A DNA stretch of 28,865 bases from DATKCA01 sp035544675. GTDB lineage: Bacteria; Acidobacteriota; Thermoanaerobaculia; Gp7-AA8. A program made the translations under genes and the position numbers. The notes beneath the pieces were generated by a model. That model saw nothing but the letters and a program-made list of their open reading frames with translations. It ran no database searches and was not told where the DNA came from. The stretch is from assembly GCA_035544675.1 (NCBI GenBank), contig DATKCA010000236.1, positions 1 to 28,865 on the forward strand, given 5' to 3'. Positions 6,685 to 14,800 of this stretch are shown here, one piece after another. The first letter of the stretch is position 1. Each line of letters opens with the position of its first letter.

Positions 6685-7278
6685 ATGACCGCACCACCGC
6701 TGGCTCACCTGATCAACGAGCTCACCAAGCTTCCGGGCATCGGGGGGAAGAGCGCCTCCCGACTGGCCTACCACCTGCTCAAACGCCCGGCGGCGGAGGC
6801 GGAGTCGCTGGCGCAGGCGATCCTCGACATGAAGGCGAAGATCATCCGCTGCTCGACGTGCAACAACATGACGGACGTCGACCCGTGCGCGATCTGCACC
6901 GATCCGCGGCGGGATCCCTCTCTGATCTGCGTCGTGGAGGAGGCGTTCAACATACCGACGATCGAGGCGACGCGCGACTTCCGCGGTGCCTACCACGTTC
7001 TCCTGGGCGCGCTCTCGCCGCTGAAGGGGATCGGGCCGCACGACATCGACGTGGGCGGGCTGATCCGGCGGCTGCAGGCCGGCGGCGTGCGCGAGGTCAT
7101 CGTGGCTACGAACCCGAACGTGGAAGGGGAGGCCACGGCGTCCTACATCGCGCAGCAGGTCCGTCCCCTGGGAATCCGGACCTCGCGGCTCGCCTTCGGC
7201 CTTCCGGTCGGCGGCGATCTGGAGTATGCCGACCAGGTCACCATGTCGAAGGCACTGGAGGGGCGGCGCGAGATTTGA
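6685..7278 (+). CDS. recR: Recombination mediator RecR
   Basis: 197 residues, the usual size. RecR works with RecO (and RecF) to load RecA on SSB-coated DNA at gaps. The order of parts is complete: helix-hairpin-helix LPGIGGKSASRLAYH (16-30), a four-cysteine zinc finger (C56, C59, C68, C71), the Toprim domain (ICVVEEAFNIPTIE and following, to about residue 175), and the C-terminal GLPVGGDLEYADQVTMSKAL segment. It lies 80 nt after ybaB. No strong Shine-Dalgarno sequence is seen. The stop codon is followed at once by a 13-bp inverted repeat that may end the cluster. Confidence 0.97.
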   Translation: MTAPPLAHLINELTKLPGIGGKSASRLAYHLLKRPAAEAESLAQAILDMKAKIIRCSTCNNMTDVDPCAICTDPRRDPSLICVVEEAFNIPTIEATRDFRGAYHVLLGALSPLKGIGPHDIDVGGLIRRLQAGGVREVIVATNPNVEGEATASYIAQQVRPLGIRTSRLAFGLPVGGDLEYADQVTMSKALEGRREI

Positions 7279-7337
7279 GATCGTAGATCGTAGAAGGGCG
7301 TGGAGTCGTTCTCCCGCGATCTAAGATCTACGATCTC
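7277..7337. repeat. GATCGTA inverted repeat after recR
   Basis: Perfect 13-bp arms GAGATCGTAGATC (7277-7289) and GATCTACGATCTC (7325-7337), separated by 35 nt. The left arm contains the tandem GATCGTA. It overlaps the last bases of the recR stop codon and could terminate the dnaX-recR transcript; no U-tract follows. Confidence 0.6.
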
Positions 7338-7339
7338 TA

Positions 7340-7348
7340 TGCTATAAA
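7340..7348 (+). promoter_or_regulatory. Candidate extended -10 promoter for mglBA
   Basis: TGCTATAAA (7340-7348) fits the extended -10 pattern TGnTATAAT with one mismatch. No -35 hexamer at 17 bp is convincing, as is usual for extended -10 promoters. Expected start near 7355, about 30 nt before the mglB ATG. Confidence 0.4.
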
Positions 7349-7384
7349 GGGCGGTCCCCACCGCGGGTCAAATGGTGCAAATGA

Positions 7385-7885
7385 ATGGCTTCTCCTGATC
7401 TCGTCATGTACGAGGAGGAGTACCTGCAGATCAAGGACACGCTCCATCGTCTGCAGGTCGACTCCAATTCCAAGATCGTCTTTCTAGTCGACAAGAACGG
7501 CCAGCAGATCGCCACTCACGGCGACATGAAAGGCGTGGACGCGACCTCTCTCGCGTCCCTCACGGCCGGCAACGTGGCCGCGACCGACGGTCTGGCCAAG
7601 CTCATCGGAGAGAAGGAGTTCTCGATACTCTTCCACGAGGGAGAGCGCGACAACATCCACATCTCTCTCGTCGCCCAGCGGGTGATTCTCGTGGTCATCT
7701 TCGACGAGAAGTCCTCGCTCGGACTGGTCCGCCTGCGCGTGAAGAAAGCGTCCCTGGAGCTGGAGCGGACGTTCGAGCAGCTGCTGAAGAAGTCCGAGGC
7801 CGATCGCGGGTCGATGGCGAACAAGTTCGACTCGCCGTTCGCCGAAATCACCGACGAGGACATCGACAGCCTTTTCAGCGAATAG
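7385..7885 (+). CDS. mglB: MglB-like Roadblock/LC7 GTPase-activating protein
   Basis: 166 residues. MglB is the GAP, and in Myxococcus also a regulator, of the small GTPase MglA that sets front-rear polarity in gliding and twitching cells. The protein aligns by eye with Myxococcus MglB along its whole length: LVMYEEEYLQIKDTLHRL, KIVFLVDKNGQQIATHG, TSLASLTAGNVAATDGLAKL, VILVVIFDEKSSLGLVRLRV and the acidic tail SPFAEITDEDIDSLFSE. An alternative start is the ATG at the MYEEE segment, seven codons in. There is no Shine-Dalgarno sequence. Three bases separate the stop from mglA, so the two are one operon. Confidence 0.95.
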   Translation: MASPDLVMYEEEYLQIKDTLHRLQVDSNSKIVFLVDKNGQQIATHGDMKGVDATSLASLTAGNVAATDGLAKLIGEKEFSILFHEGERDNIHISLVAQRVILVVIFDEKSSLGLVRLRVKKASLELERTFEQLLKKSEADRGSMANKFDSPFAEITDEDIDSLFSE

Positions 7886-7888
7886 CGC

Positions 7889-8473
7889 ATGACGTTCATC
7901 AACTACGCTGCTCGCGAGATCAACTGCAAGATCGTCTACTACGGCCCGGGGCTGTGCGGCAAGACCACCAACCTGCAGTGGATCTACGACAAGACGAACC
8001 CGCAGGCCAAGGGCAAGCTGATCTCGCTCGCCACCGAGACCGACCGCACCCTCTTCTTCGACTTCCTCCCCCTGGACCTCGGCACCGTGCGCGGATTCAA
8101 GACCCGTTTTCACCTGTACACGGTTCCCGGTCAGGTCTTCTACGACGCATCCCGCAAGCTGATCCTCAAGGGTGTGGACGGTGTGATCTTCGTCGCCGAC
8201 TCGCAGGACGCGCGCATGGAAGCGAACGTGGAATCGCTGCAGAACCTGGAGAGGAACCTCAAGGAACAGGGCTACGACCTGAAAAACGTGCCTTACGCGC
8301 TGCAGTTCAACAAGCGCGACCTTCCGACCGCGCTGGCGGCGGAGGAGATGTACCGCCAGCTCAATTTCAAGGGTGAGCCGACGTTCGAGGCGGTGGCGAT
8401 GAACGGCACCGGAGTGTTCGACACGCTGAAGGCCGTCGCCAAGCTCGTTCTCAACGAGTTGAAAAAGAAGTGA
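7889..8473 (+). CDS. mglA: MglA small Ras-like GTPase
   Basis: 194 residues. G1 is GPGLCGKT (19-26). The G3 region is TVPGQ (78-82) instead of the DxxGQ of Ras, which is the normal MglA variant. G4 is NKRD (141-144), and the long EQGYDLKNVPYALQFNKRDLP stretch is characteristic. MglA-GTP localises to a cell pole and drives motility machinery in Myxococcus and Bdellovibrio. The pair here next to recR gives no motility context; no pilus or gliding genes are in the window. ATG lies three bases after the mglB stop. Identification is firm; the cellular role in this organism is inferred. Confidence 0.96.
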   Translation: MTFINYAAREINCKIVYYGPGLCGKTTNLQWIYDKTNPQAKGKLISLATETDRTLFFDFLPLDLGTVRGFKTRFHLYTVPGQVFYDASRKLILKGVDGVIFVADSQDARMEANVESLQNLERNLKEQGYDLKNVPYALQFNKRDLPTALAAEEMYRQLNFKGEPTFEAVAMNGTGVFDTLKAVAKLVLNELKKK

Positions 8474-8487
8474 TGAAGCGGCGCGAA

Positions 8488-8516
8488 AGCGCGGGCGAGG
8501 ACACCGGCGCCCCAAC
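8488..8516. repeat. GAGGACACCGGCGC repeat, family A copy
   Basis: AGCGCGGGCGAGGACACCGG followed by CGCCCCAAC lies between the mglA stop and the next start codon. It is a diverged member of the palindrome seen at 14346, 21031 and 24716; one arm has a mismatch (GCGCGGG against GCGCCGG). Confidence 0.65.
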
Positions 8517-8519
8517 GAC

Positions 8520-9719
8520 ATGGATGCGCGCTACCGACAGCTCTTCAACGAGCAATTCACCGAGGAGATCTACGCGCGTTACCTGCGCGATCTCTCCTCG
8601 AGGCTGAACACGGCCTTCGACTTCCGCCTCGCCGAGACTCCGCTTTTCCTCAGCGACGATTTCAAGGCGCGCCTCACGACCGCCGCGCGCGAGATCGTCG
8701 CGCAGCTCTCCGAGCCTTCCCGCCTGGCCAGGATGAAGCGCGCCATTCCGGAGCGCTGGAACACGCCCGGCATGGATGCGCTGCCGAACTTCACGCAGGT
8801 CGATTTCGCGGTCGTGCGGGAGAACGGCACGCTCGTGCCGAAGGTGATCGAGCTGCAGGGCTTCCCCTCGCTGACGTCTCTGCAGGTCGTTCAGCGCGAC
8901 GCCTGGCGCGACACGCTGGCCACGATGCCCGGCCTGGACCGTGACTGGTCGTGCTGGTTCTCGGGACTCGATCGCGATTCGTTTCTCGATCTGGCGCGCC
9001 GGACGATCGCCGGAAACCATGACCCGCGGGAAGTCATCCTCATGGACATCGACCCGCCCCGTCAGAAGACGAGTCCGGACTTCGCTGCCACGAAGCTTCT
9101 GTTCGGAGTCGACGCCGTCGACCCTGCCTCGCTCACCAGGCGCGGCCGGCAGCTGTTTCGCGGCGGGACCCGGGTCCGCCGGATCTACAACCGCATCGTG
9201 TTCGACGAGCTGATCACGAAAGGTGTCGAGCTGCCGTTCGACCATCGCCAGGAGCTCGATGTCGAGTGGGCGCCGCATCCGAACTGGTACTGGACGTGGT
9301 CGAAGTACTCGCTGCCGTTTCTCGACCACCCGGCCGTTCCTCGTGCAACATTCCTCTCCGATCTCCAGGACATTCCAGAGGACCTCGGCCGCTACGTTCT
9401 CAAGCCGCTGTTCTCGTTCGCGGGAGGCGGCGTGAACGTCGAGCCGAGCCGCGCCGACATCGAGGCCATTCCGGCTGCCCAGCGCGACGGCTGGTGCATC
9501 CAGGAGAAGATCGAATACGAGCCCGCTCTCCAGGCCGCGGACGGCGGCGGCGGCGTCAAGATCGAGATCCGGATGATGTTCCTCCGGCCGGACGATCAGC
9601 GCGAGCCGAAGCTCGCCCAGAACCTCGTCCGGCTCTCGCGCGGCAAGATGCTCGGCGTCGACTTCAACAAGTCGTTCACGTGGGTTGGGGCGTCGGTGGC
9701 TCTGTCGCCGTCGTCATGA
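8520..9719 (+). CDS. ATP-grasp-like protein of unknown substrate
   Basis: 399 residues, soluble. The segment YVLKPLFSFAGGGVNVEP (292-309) looks like the Lys and Gly-rich loop that binds ATP phosphates in ATP-grasp ligases, and the downstream KIEIRMMFLRP and FNKSFTWVGASVAL could supply the acidic metal ligands. An N-terminal helical part is followed by DFAVVRENGTLVPKVIELQG (95-114), which recalls the glutathionylspermidine-synthase-like group. I infer an amide-forming ligase but cannot name the product. The ATG lies four bases after a palindromic repeat, without a Shine-Dalgarno sequence. The last 44 bp overlap the 3' end of the convergent membrane-protein gene. It follows mglA by 46 nt and may be read from the same transcript. 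Confidence 0.72.
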   Translation: MDARYRQLFNEQFTEEIYARYLRDLSSRLNTAFDFRLAETPLFLSDDFKARLTTAAREIVAQLSEPSRLARMKRAIPERWNTPGMDALPNFTQVDFAVVRENGTLVPKVIELQGFPSLTSLQVVQRDAWRDTLATMPGLDRDWSCWFSGLDRDSFLDLARRTIAGNHDPREVILMDIDPPRQKTSPDFAATKLLFGVDAVDPASLTRRGRQLFRGGTRVRRIYNRIVFDELITKGVELPFDHRQELDVEWAPHPNWYWTWSKYSLPFLDHPAVPRATFLSDLQDIPEDLGRYVLKPLFSFAGGGVNVEPSRADIEAIPAAQRDGWCIQEKIEYEPALQAADGGGGVKIEIRMMFLRPDDQREPKLAQNLVRLSRGKMLGVDFNKSFTWVGASVALSPSS

Positions 9720-10317
9720 GCAGCATCCCGCCGCGGTAGAGCATCCACAGGCTGGCGAGCTGGATGACGTGGTACAGCGCGTTGTGGTCGAACTGCGGAT
9801 GCAACGCCACCCCGCTCTGCTGCACGGCCGCCGCGAGCACGGCCACGGCGATACTGCCGAGGATCCACGGCGCGGCAGGCAGGCGGATTCTGGCCCAGGC
9901 CATCGCGGAGAGGATACCGAGGATGACGAAGCTGAGGCCGTAGTCGGCGATGACGTACTTGAACTCGTCGTGCCAGATCATCCAGGTCGCGTAGCCGATG
10001 AACATCAGCACGGCGAACAGCATCAGCGCCCGGCGCACCGGACCCTCCGTGGTGGCCACGATCGCGCCGGTGAGCAGGAAGAAGCTGGCCAGTCCGATGG
10101 AGAAGACGGTCACCTTCCACAGCGCCGCGTCGACCTTGGGAGGCAGGTGCGGGCCGGTGCCGTGATACGTGCCGCCGGTGAACGAGCCGATCGCCGTGAA
10201 GGCGAAAGCCAGAGCCCACGGGCGCGCGCCGGACCGCCACAGGCGCACGGCGAAATAGGCCGCGGCGACCACGAGCACGTAGTCGGTGGCCATGGTCATC
10301 GGTTCATGGATCTGCAT
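9676..10317 (-). CDS. Multi-pass membrane protein, CREST/DUF6962-like
   Basis: 213 residues with about seven hydrophobic helices. Conserved-looking polar residues lie at membrane edges: SFTGGTYHGTG (about 44-54), a D in VIADYGLSF, and the C-terminal FDHNALYHVIQLASLW with an HxxxxxH pair. A Ser/Asp/His set in seven helices resembles the CREST superfamily of membrane hydrolases (alkaline ceramidase, PAQR), so a metal-dependent lipid amidase role is possible but unproven. The ATG at 10317 has no clear ribosome site; an internal ATG at 10299 is an alternative. It starts 29 nt after the FAD oxidoreductase stop and is probably in its operon. Confidence 0.7.
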   Translation of the reverse strand: MQIHEPMTMATDYVLVVAAAYFAVRLWRSGARPWALAFAFTAIGSFTGGTYHGTGPHLPPKVDAALWKVTVFSIGLASFFLLTGAIVATTEGPVRRALMLFAVLMFIGYATWMIWHDEFKYVIADYGLSFVILGILSAMAWARIRLPAAPWILGSIAVAVLAAAVQQSGVALHPQFDHNALYHVIQLASLWMLYRGGMLLMTTATEPPTPQPT

Positions 10318-10346
10318 CTGTCGTCACATGATGGAGCGGCGGTCCA

Positions 10347-11813
10347 TCAGCCGAACATGCTCCTGTAGTAGCGGTACCACTCGCTCTGAAAGCGCTCCGC
10401 CGGATCGTGAGCGCGCTTCCGGCGCAGGAACTCCTCGAACTGAGGATACGCGGCTTCGACCTGGTCGCGCCGGGCATAGCGGTGGTAGGTGAGGAAGTAG
10501 CTGCCATCGCGGGCCAGAGCGAGATCGATGAGCGCGCGGAACGCATCGGCCGACCTGCGCTGTCCGTCATCCGTGTGCGGCGTGTGCAGATTGAAGATCA
10601 CGCACGCGTACCGCTGTTTCGCCCATGCCAGGAAGGTGTCATCGTCACGCTCGATCAGCCGCACCGTCCCGTAGACGACGCTGACGTTCTCGCGGCGCAG
10701 CACCTCCCGAGCGGCCATCATGAAATCGGCCAGGCGCGGGAGCGGCACATAGAGCTCGCTGATGATCTCCGTCGCCGGCGCCGGCCCGTCCAGTGTTCTG
10801 TCGAGCGAGAGGTGATAGTCATCGGGATAGAAGCTGAGCTGGTGCTCGTCGGACCAGTACACCTGTCCGCTCGTGGCCATGTAGTAGTCGACGTATCGCT
10901 GGTAAGCCTGCTTCTTGTCGGCGTGAGCCAGGTAGAGGAGGCGAATCCAGTCCTCCGGCTTCAGCTCGGCCTGACCCGCCGAGAGCGGGCTGTCGTCCGC
11001 AACGGGCCGGTAGCACGAGAACACCCCGCTGCGGAGAAAGTTGTCCTCCCCGGCGTCAATGGCGAACTGAAAGTCGCCGTAGAGGTACCCCTCGTCGATG
11101 CGGTTCTGAAACGCCGCTGCGATCGTGTCGATCTCTTTCTCCTCGACGACGCGCTCCACCTTGCGCCGCGGCGTGAGCCGCAGCCGGATCGACCCGATCG
11201 CGCCAAACAGCCCGTAGCCACCGATGGCGAGCGCAAACAGCTCGCGGTTTCTGGTGCGGCTGCATTCGATGAGCTCGCCCGCGGCATCGACCATCGTGAA
11301 CGACTCGACGTCGCCGGCGATCGGCTTCATCGTCAGCCCGCGGCCGTGCACGTTCGCGGCGAGGCCGCCGCCGAGCGTCAGCCGGTCCGCGCCCGTCTGC
11401 TTCTGCGCGATGCCCCATTGCGCCGTCTGCCCGCGCTGCGCATCGACGAGGTAGGTGATCAGCTCCGGCCACTCGATCCCCGACTCGACCTCGACGATGC
11501 CATTCTGCCGGTCGAACCCGAGGATGTGGTTCATACCGCGGATGTCGATGAGCGGCGTGGCGGAGGCGAACTGCTGCCCGCCCATGGCGTGGCGGCCGCC
11601 CGAGAGACAGACCGCCTCACCTCCGCGCAGGATCCGCCGCAGATCGTCGATCCCGCGCGGCGCATGCACTGCCGAAACGAATGTCCGGTTGAGCTGGGAA
11701 TGGATGTCATTCACCCATTGTCCGGCTCTGGCCGCGCGCGGCGTCGTGACGCAGGCAGCCGGCGACAGCGCGGTCAGCGCGGCCGCCTTGAGGAACTCCC
11801 GGCGATTCAGCAT
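10347..11813 (-). CDS. TAT-exported FAD-binding oxidoreductase (GlcD/L-gulonolactone oxidase type)
   Basis: 488 residues. N-terminus MLNRREFLKAAALTAL is a twin-arginine signal (R4-R5) ending near ARAG, so the protein is folded with FAD and then exported. The FAD_binding_4 domain spans about 45-225: VSAVHAPRGIDDLRRIL, LSGGRHAMGGQQF (flavin-phosphate loop) and LTLGGGLAANVHGRGL. The C-terminal half is the substrate-binding cap and ends FQSEWYRYYRSMFG. The H in the GGRHAMGG segment may be a covalent flavin site. Substrate is likely a sugar or alcohol lactone, by family only. The start codon lies in the centre of a perfect 16-bp palindrome (11805-11820), with TACAAT five bases upstream and no Shine-Dalgarno sequence. 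Confidence 0.9.
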   Translation of the reverse strand: MLNRREFLKAAALTALSPAACVTTPRAARAGQWVNDIHSQLNRTFVSAVHAPRGIDDLRRILRGGEAVCLSGGRHAMGGQQFASATPLIDIRGMNHILGFDRQNGIVEVESGIEWPELITYLVDAQRGQTAQWGIAQKQTGADRLTLGGGLAANVHGRGLTMKPIAGDVESFTMVDAAGELIECSRTRNRELFALAIGGYGLFGAIGSIRLRLTPRRKVERVVEEKEIDTIAAAFQNRIDEGYLYGDFQFAIDAGEDNFLRSGVFSCYRPVADDSPLSAGQAELKPEDWIRLLYLAHADKKQAYQRYVDYYMATSGQVYWSDEHQLSFYPDDYHLSLDRTLDGPAPATEIISELYVPLPRLADFMMAAREVLRRENVSVVYGTVRLIERDDDTFLAWAKQRYACVIFNLHTPHTDDGQRRSADAFRALIDLALARDGSYFLTYHRYARRDQVEAAYPQFEEFLRRKRAHDPAERFQSEWYRYYRSMFG

Positions 11814-11820
11814 GCTGAAT
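11805..11820. promoter_or_regulatory. 16-bp perfect palindrome over the oxidoreductase start codon
   Basis: ATTCAGCATGCTGAAT is fully self-complementary and contains the ATG of the FAD oxidoreductase gene. A -10-like TACAAT overlaps its upstream edge on the minus strand. It could be a repressor operator; no regulator gene is adjacent. Confidence 0.4.
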
Positions 11821-11837
11821 TGTAAGTTGGCTCGTCA

Positions 11838-11858
11838 GGCCTTGCCGTCGGCGAGGCC
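11838..11858. terminator. Hairpin between the oxidoreductase gene and the upstream minus-strand gene
   Basis: GGCCTTGCC (11838-11846) pairs with GGCGAGGCC (11850-11858), nine pairs with one G-T, across a three-base loop. It lies 3' of the spermidine synthase-like gene, whose stop codon is at 11873-11875. A U-tract is not evident. Confidence 0.4.
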
Positions 11859-11886
11859 TTAGTCTTTAGTCCTTAGTCCTTAGTCC
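11859..11886. repeat. Heptanucleotide tandem repeat TTAGTCC, four units
   Basis: Units at 11859, 11866, 11873 and 11880 (first unit TTAGTCT, others TTAGTCC). On the minus strand one unit supplies the TAA stop codon of the spermidine synthase-like gene and another its last residues. The same heptad occurs at 28447-28480. Confidence 0.8.
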
Positions 11887-14800
11887 TGATGAGAGTTTCC
11901 GGCTCGGCGCGCTCGAACTCCTCGTAGTCATCGGCCGCGCGCTCTGCCAGCGACCCGAGGTTGGCCCGGGCGTAACACTGCCGGCGCAGAAGCAGCGGCT
12001 CGCGCTGCCACGGTACATGCGGCTCGAGTTGCCGCAGGGCCTGAACAGCGCGCGGGCCGCAGCGTTCGATGGTCATTCCGAGAGTCACCAGCGTAGCGAG
12101 GCGGCCGTGCTCGAGCTGGCCGGTGGCGAATGGCTTCATCAGCCTCTCGTAGAGTGCCGGCGCGTGCTCTTCGGCCGCCTCCGCCACGGCGATGGCCGTC
12201 TCGAGCGCGCGCCGCATCGTCTGGCGCGACGGCCATGGAGCGGCCTGATAGCGGGCAAATGCGTCGTCGAGGTGCGACGCCGCTTCGGCATACCGCTGCT
12301 GGCGCATGCGGAGTCGCGCCATGACCGCCGATGCCTCCGCGGGCTGAAAGCGAGCGAGATTCTGCACGTGTGCGACCGCGCCGGCTTCGTCGCCGGCGTC
12401 CGCGAGCGACTCCGCCGCGGCGCTCAGCTCCGAGATGTTCACCGGCCGCCATCCGCCGGCGCGCCACTGCGCCACCGCGCCCGAGAGGTCCCCGCTCTCG
12501 TGCGCAACCGAGAACTGATGCCTCGCGCCGTTCTCCGGCGAGCCGAGGTCTGGCGGCACCGGCAGCAGGGTCGCCGTCAGAAGATTGGCGTCGACGGCGC
12601 GCCAGTCCACCGGGCCCCGGATGAGCGAGGGCCGGTTGTGGCCGCGGTGGCGGGCCTCCGCGATGAGCGCTCCCATGATGCTGGCGCGCCTGGCGCTGAC
12701 CGCCCGCGCGAAGCTGAACTCGATGACGGTGCGGTCATCGGTGTTGATCGCGTCCGCCTGCGAAGCCAGCAGCCTGGCCATCTCCTCGTTGGCGATGAAG
12801 TGCGCGAGGAATCCCTCCAGCGTGGCCACACGCCAGGCCTGTTGCACCGCCGTCCGATAAGGCTCGGCTCCAAGCAGGCCACGGAGGCGATCGGCGTCGT
12901 ACGCGACCGGCTCCCGCGTGGCGACGAGCATCAGATCGCCATACGTCGTCCAATACGTTTGAACGTAGGGGAAGACACCCGTCAGCGTTCCGTAGATCGT
13001 GCGCAGCGTCGACGCGTCGATGTCGTAGGTCTGCGTCCACTGCAGAAACATCCCGCCGGGGCGCAGGCGGTTCGAAGCCTCGCGGTAGAACTCGGTCGTG
13101 AACAGGCTGGCGATGCCGGCGCGATATGGATTGGACGGCTCGGATATGATGAGGTCGTAGCGGCCCGGTGTCGCAATCAGCACTTCCCGCGCGTCCGCGA
13201 CGCGGAGGTGGACGTTGCGGCGACTCAGCACGTTCTGATTCACGAGCGCACACGCCTCAGCTACACGCAACACGACCGGCTCCAGCTCGACGACGTCGAC
13301 GCGCTTCATCGACGGCACGGAAGCCAGCCAGCCCGCGGTGCTGCCCGTACCGAGACCGACCACCAGCGACGTCTGCGCGTTCGGGTGCAGGAGCGCTCCG
13401 AGCAGCCCGCCCATCACCTGAGTCCCGGCATCGCCGACGGCGCTGCCGTCGCTCTTGCCGTTGACGATCATCGCCAGGTCGTCGCCGCCGACCAGCGCTA
13501 CGCCGCTCTCGCGGCCGTCGGCATCCCAGATGACACGGCGGCGGTTATGGTTCGTGGTGAGGCGATAGTCGTTGATCGAGTCGGGTGTCTCGAAGCGTCC
13601 GACACCGATTCCCGAGTGCCGCCATACCGCGGTAGGCCCTCGCGCAGCCACCGCCGTGAGAGCAACGGCCGCGACGAGGATCGATGCGATGGGGATGACA
13701 CGCTGCCTGTCGCGGAGAGCGAAGAGCGCGAGCGACGCAGCGACGGATGCCAAAATCACGGTCACCGCCCGCCATGCGCCGGGGGCGGACAGCAGCGGCA
13801 GCAGTCCGAAGCCGCCGGCGATCGAGCCTGCGATCGCGCCGAACGTGTTCCATGCGTACGCAAGCCCGACGTGCTTCCCCACGTTCTCACTCCCCCGTCC
13901 GAGGAGCGCGATGAGCAGGGGAAACTGAAATCCGGCGATGAAGGCTGCCGGGAAAACGACGATGAAGGTCACCGCCGACCATCCCATTACATGGCCCGCG
14001 AATCCGAAGTCGCCGAGCCGTCTCAGGATATTGGCGAGGAACGCGATGCGGTCTCCGGCCGCGAACGGGACGATCACGGCCAGAGCCTCCAGCGCCGATG
14101 TCAGCGCCAGCCCGCCGAGAGTGGCGCGGTTCCAGGCGCTGTAGGCGAGGCCACCCGCGCCGATGCCGGCCAGAGCCATCGCCAGGATCAGTCCGAACGT
14201 GAACGTCGTCCCGCCGAGGAGCGGTCCGAGCATCCGGTACCAGACGAGCTCCATGAGCAGGAATGCGGAGCCGGCGATGGCCGCCGTTGCGAGGATGAGC
14301 GTGCGTGGAGGGCGGGTGTGGTCATCCGTGCCTGTGGATGGCGCCGGCGCCGGTGAGGCCACCGGCGCCCCAGCGTCCTGCCTTGACATCGACCTCGCCA
14401 CGACTGCCACGAGCAGATTGAGCAGCGCGGCAATCATCAGCGTGCGCCGGTTTCCGAACGTCTCGAGCAGAAAGAACGTCGACAACAGCGCGCCCGCCAC
14501 CGCCCCGAGGGTGTTCATCCCGTACAGAAGTGCGAGATGGCGCCGCGCCGTATCCGATGCCGTCTCCACCGCGCGCGCCGCGGCGGGCAGTGTCCCGCCC
14601 ATTGCCAGCGTCGGAATGGCCAGCACGAGGACCGCGAGCAGCAGGCGCATCACGGTGGCCGCGACCAGACCGAGTTGCACCGAGCCGCCCATCCCGAGAT
14701 ACAACTGCCGTACGAGCCACAACAGCGGGACGGACATCGCCGCGGAGAGAGCGATGGCGAACTCCAGGTTCGCGTAGAGGCCGAGAGGCAAGGCGCGAGC

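Noticed and set aside
12017..14356. Plus-strand open frame of 779 codons antisense to the spermidine synthase-like gene
   Set aside because: Arg/Glu/His-rich shadow with no motif; the opposite strand has membrane helices and a methyltransferase-type loop.
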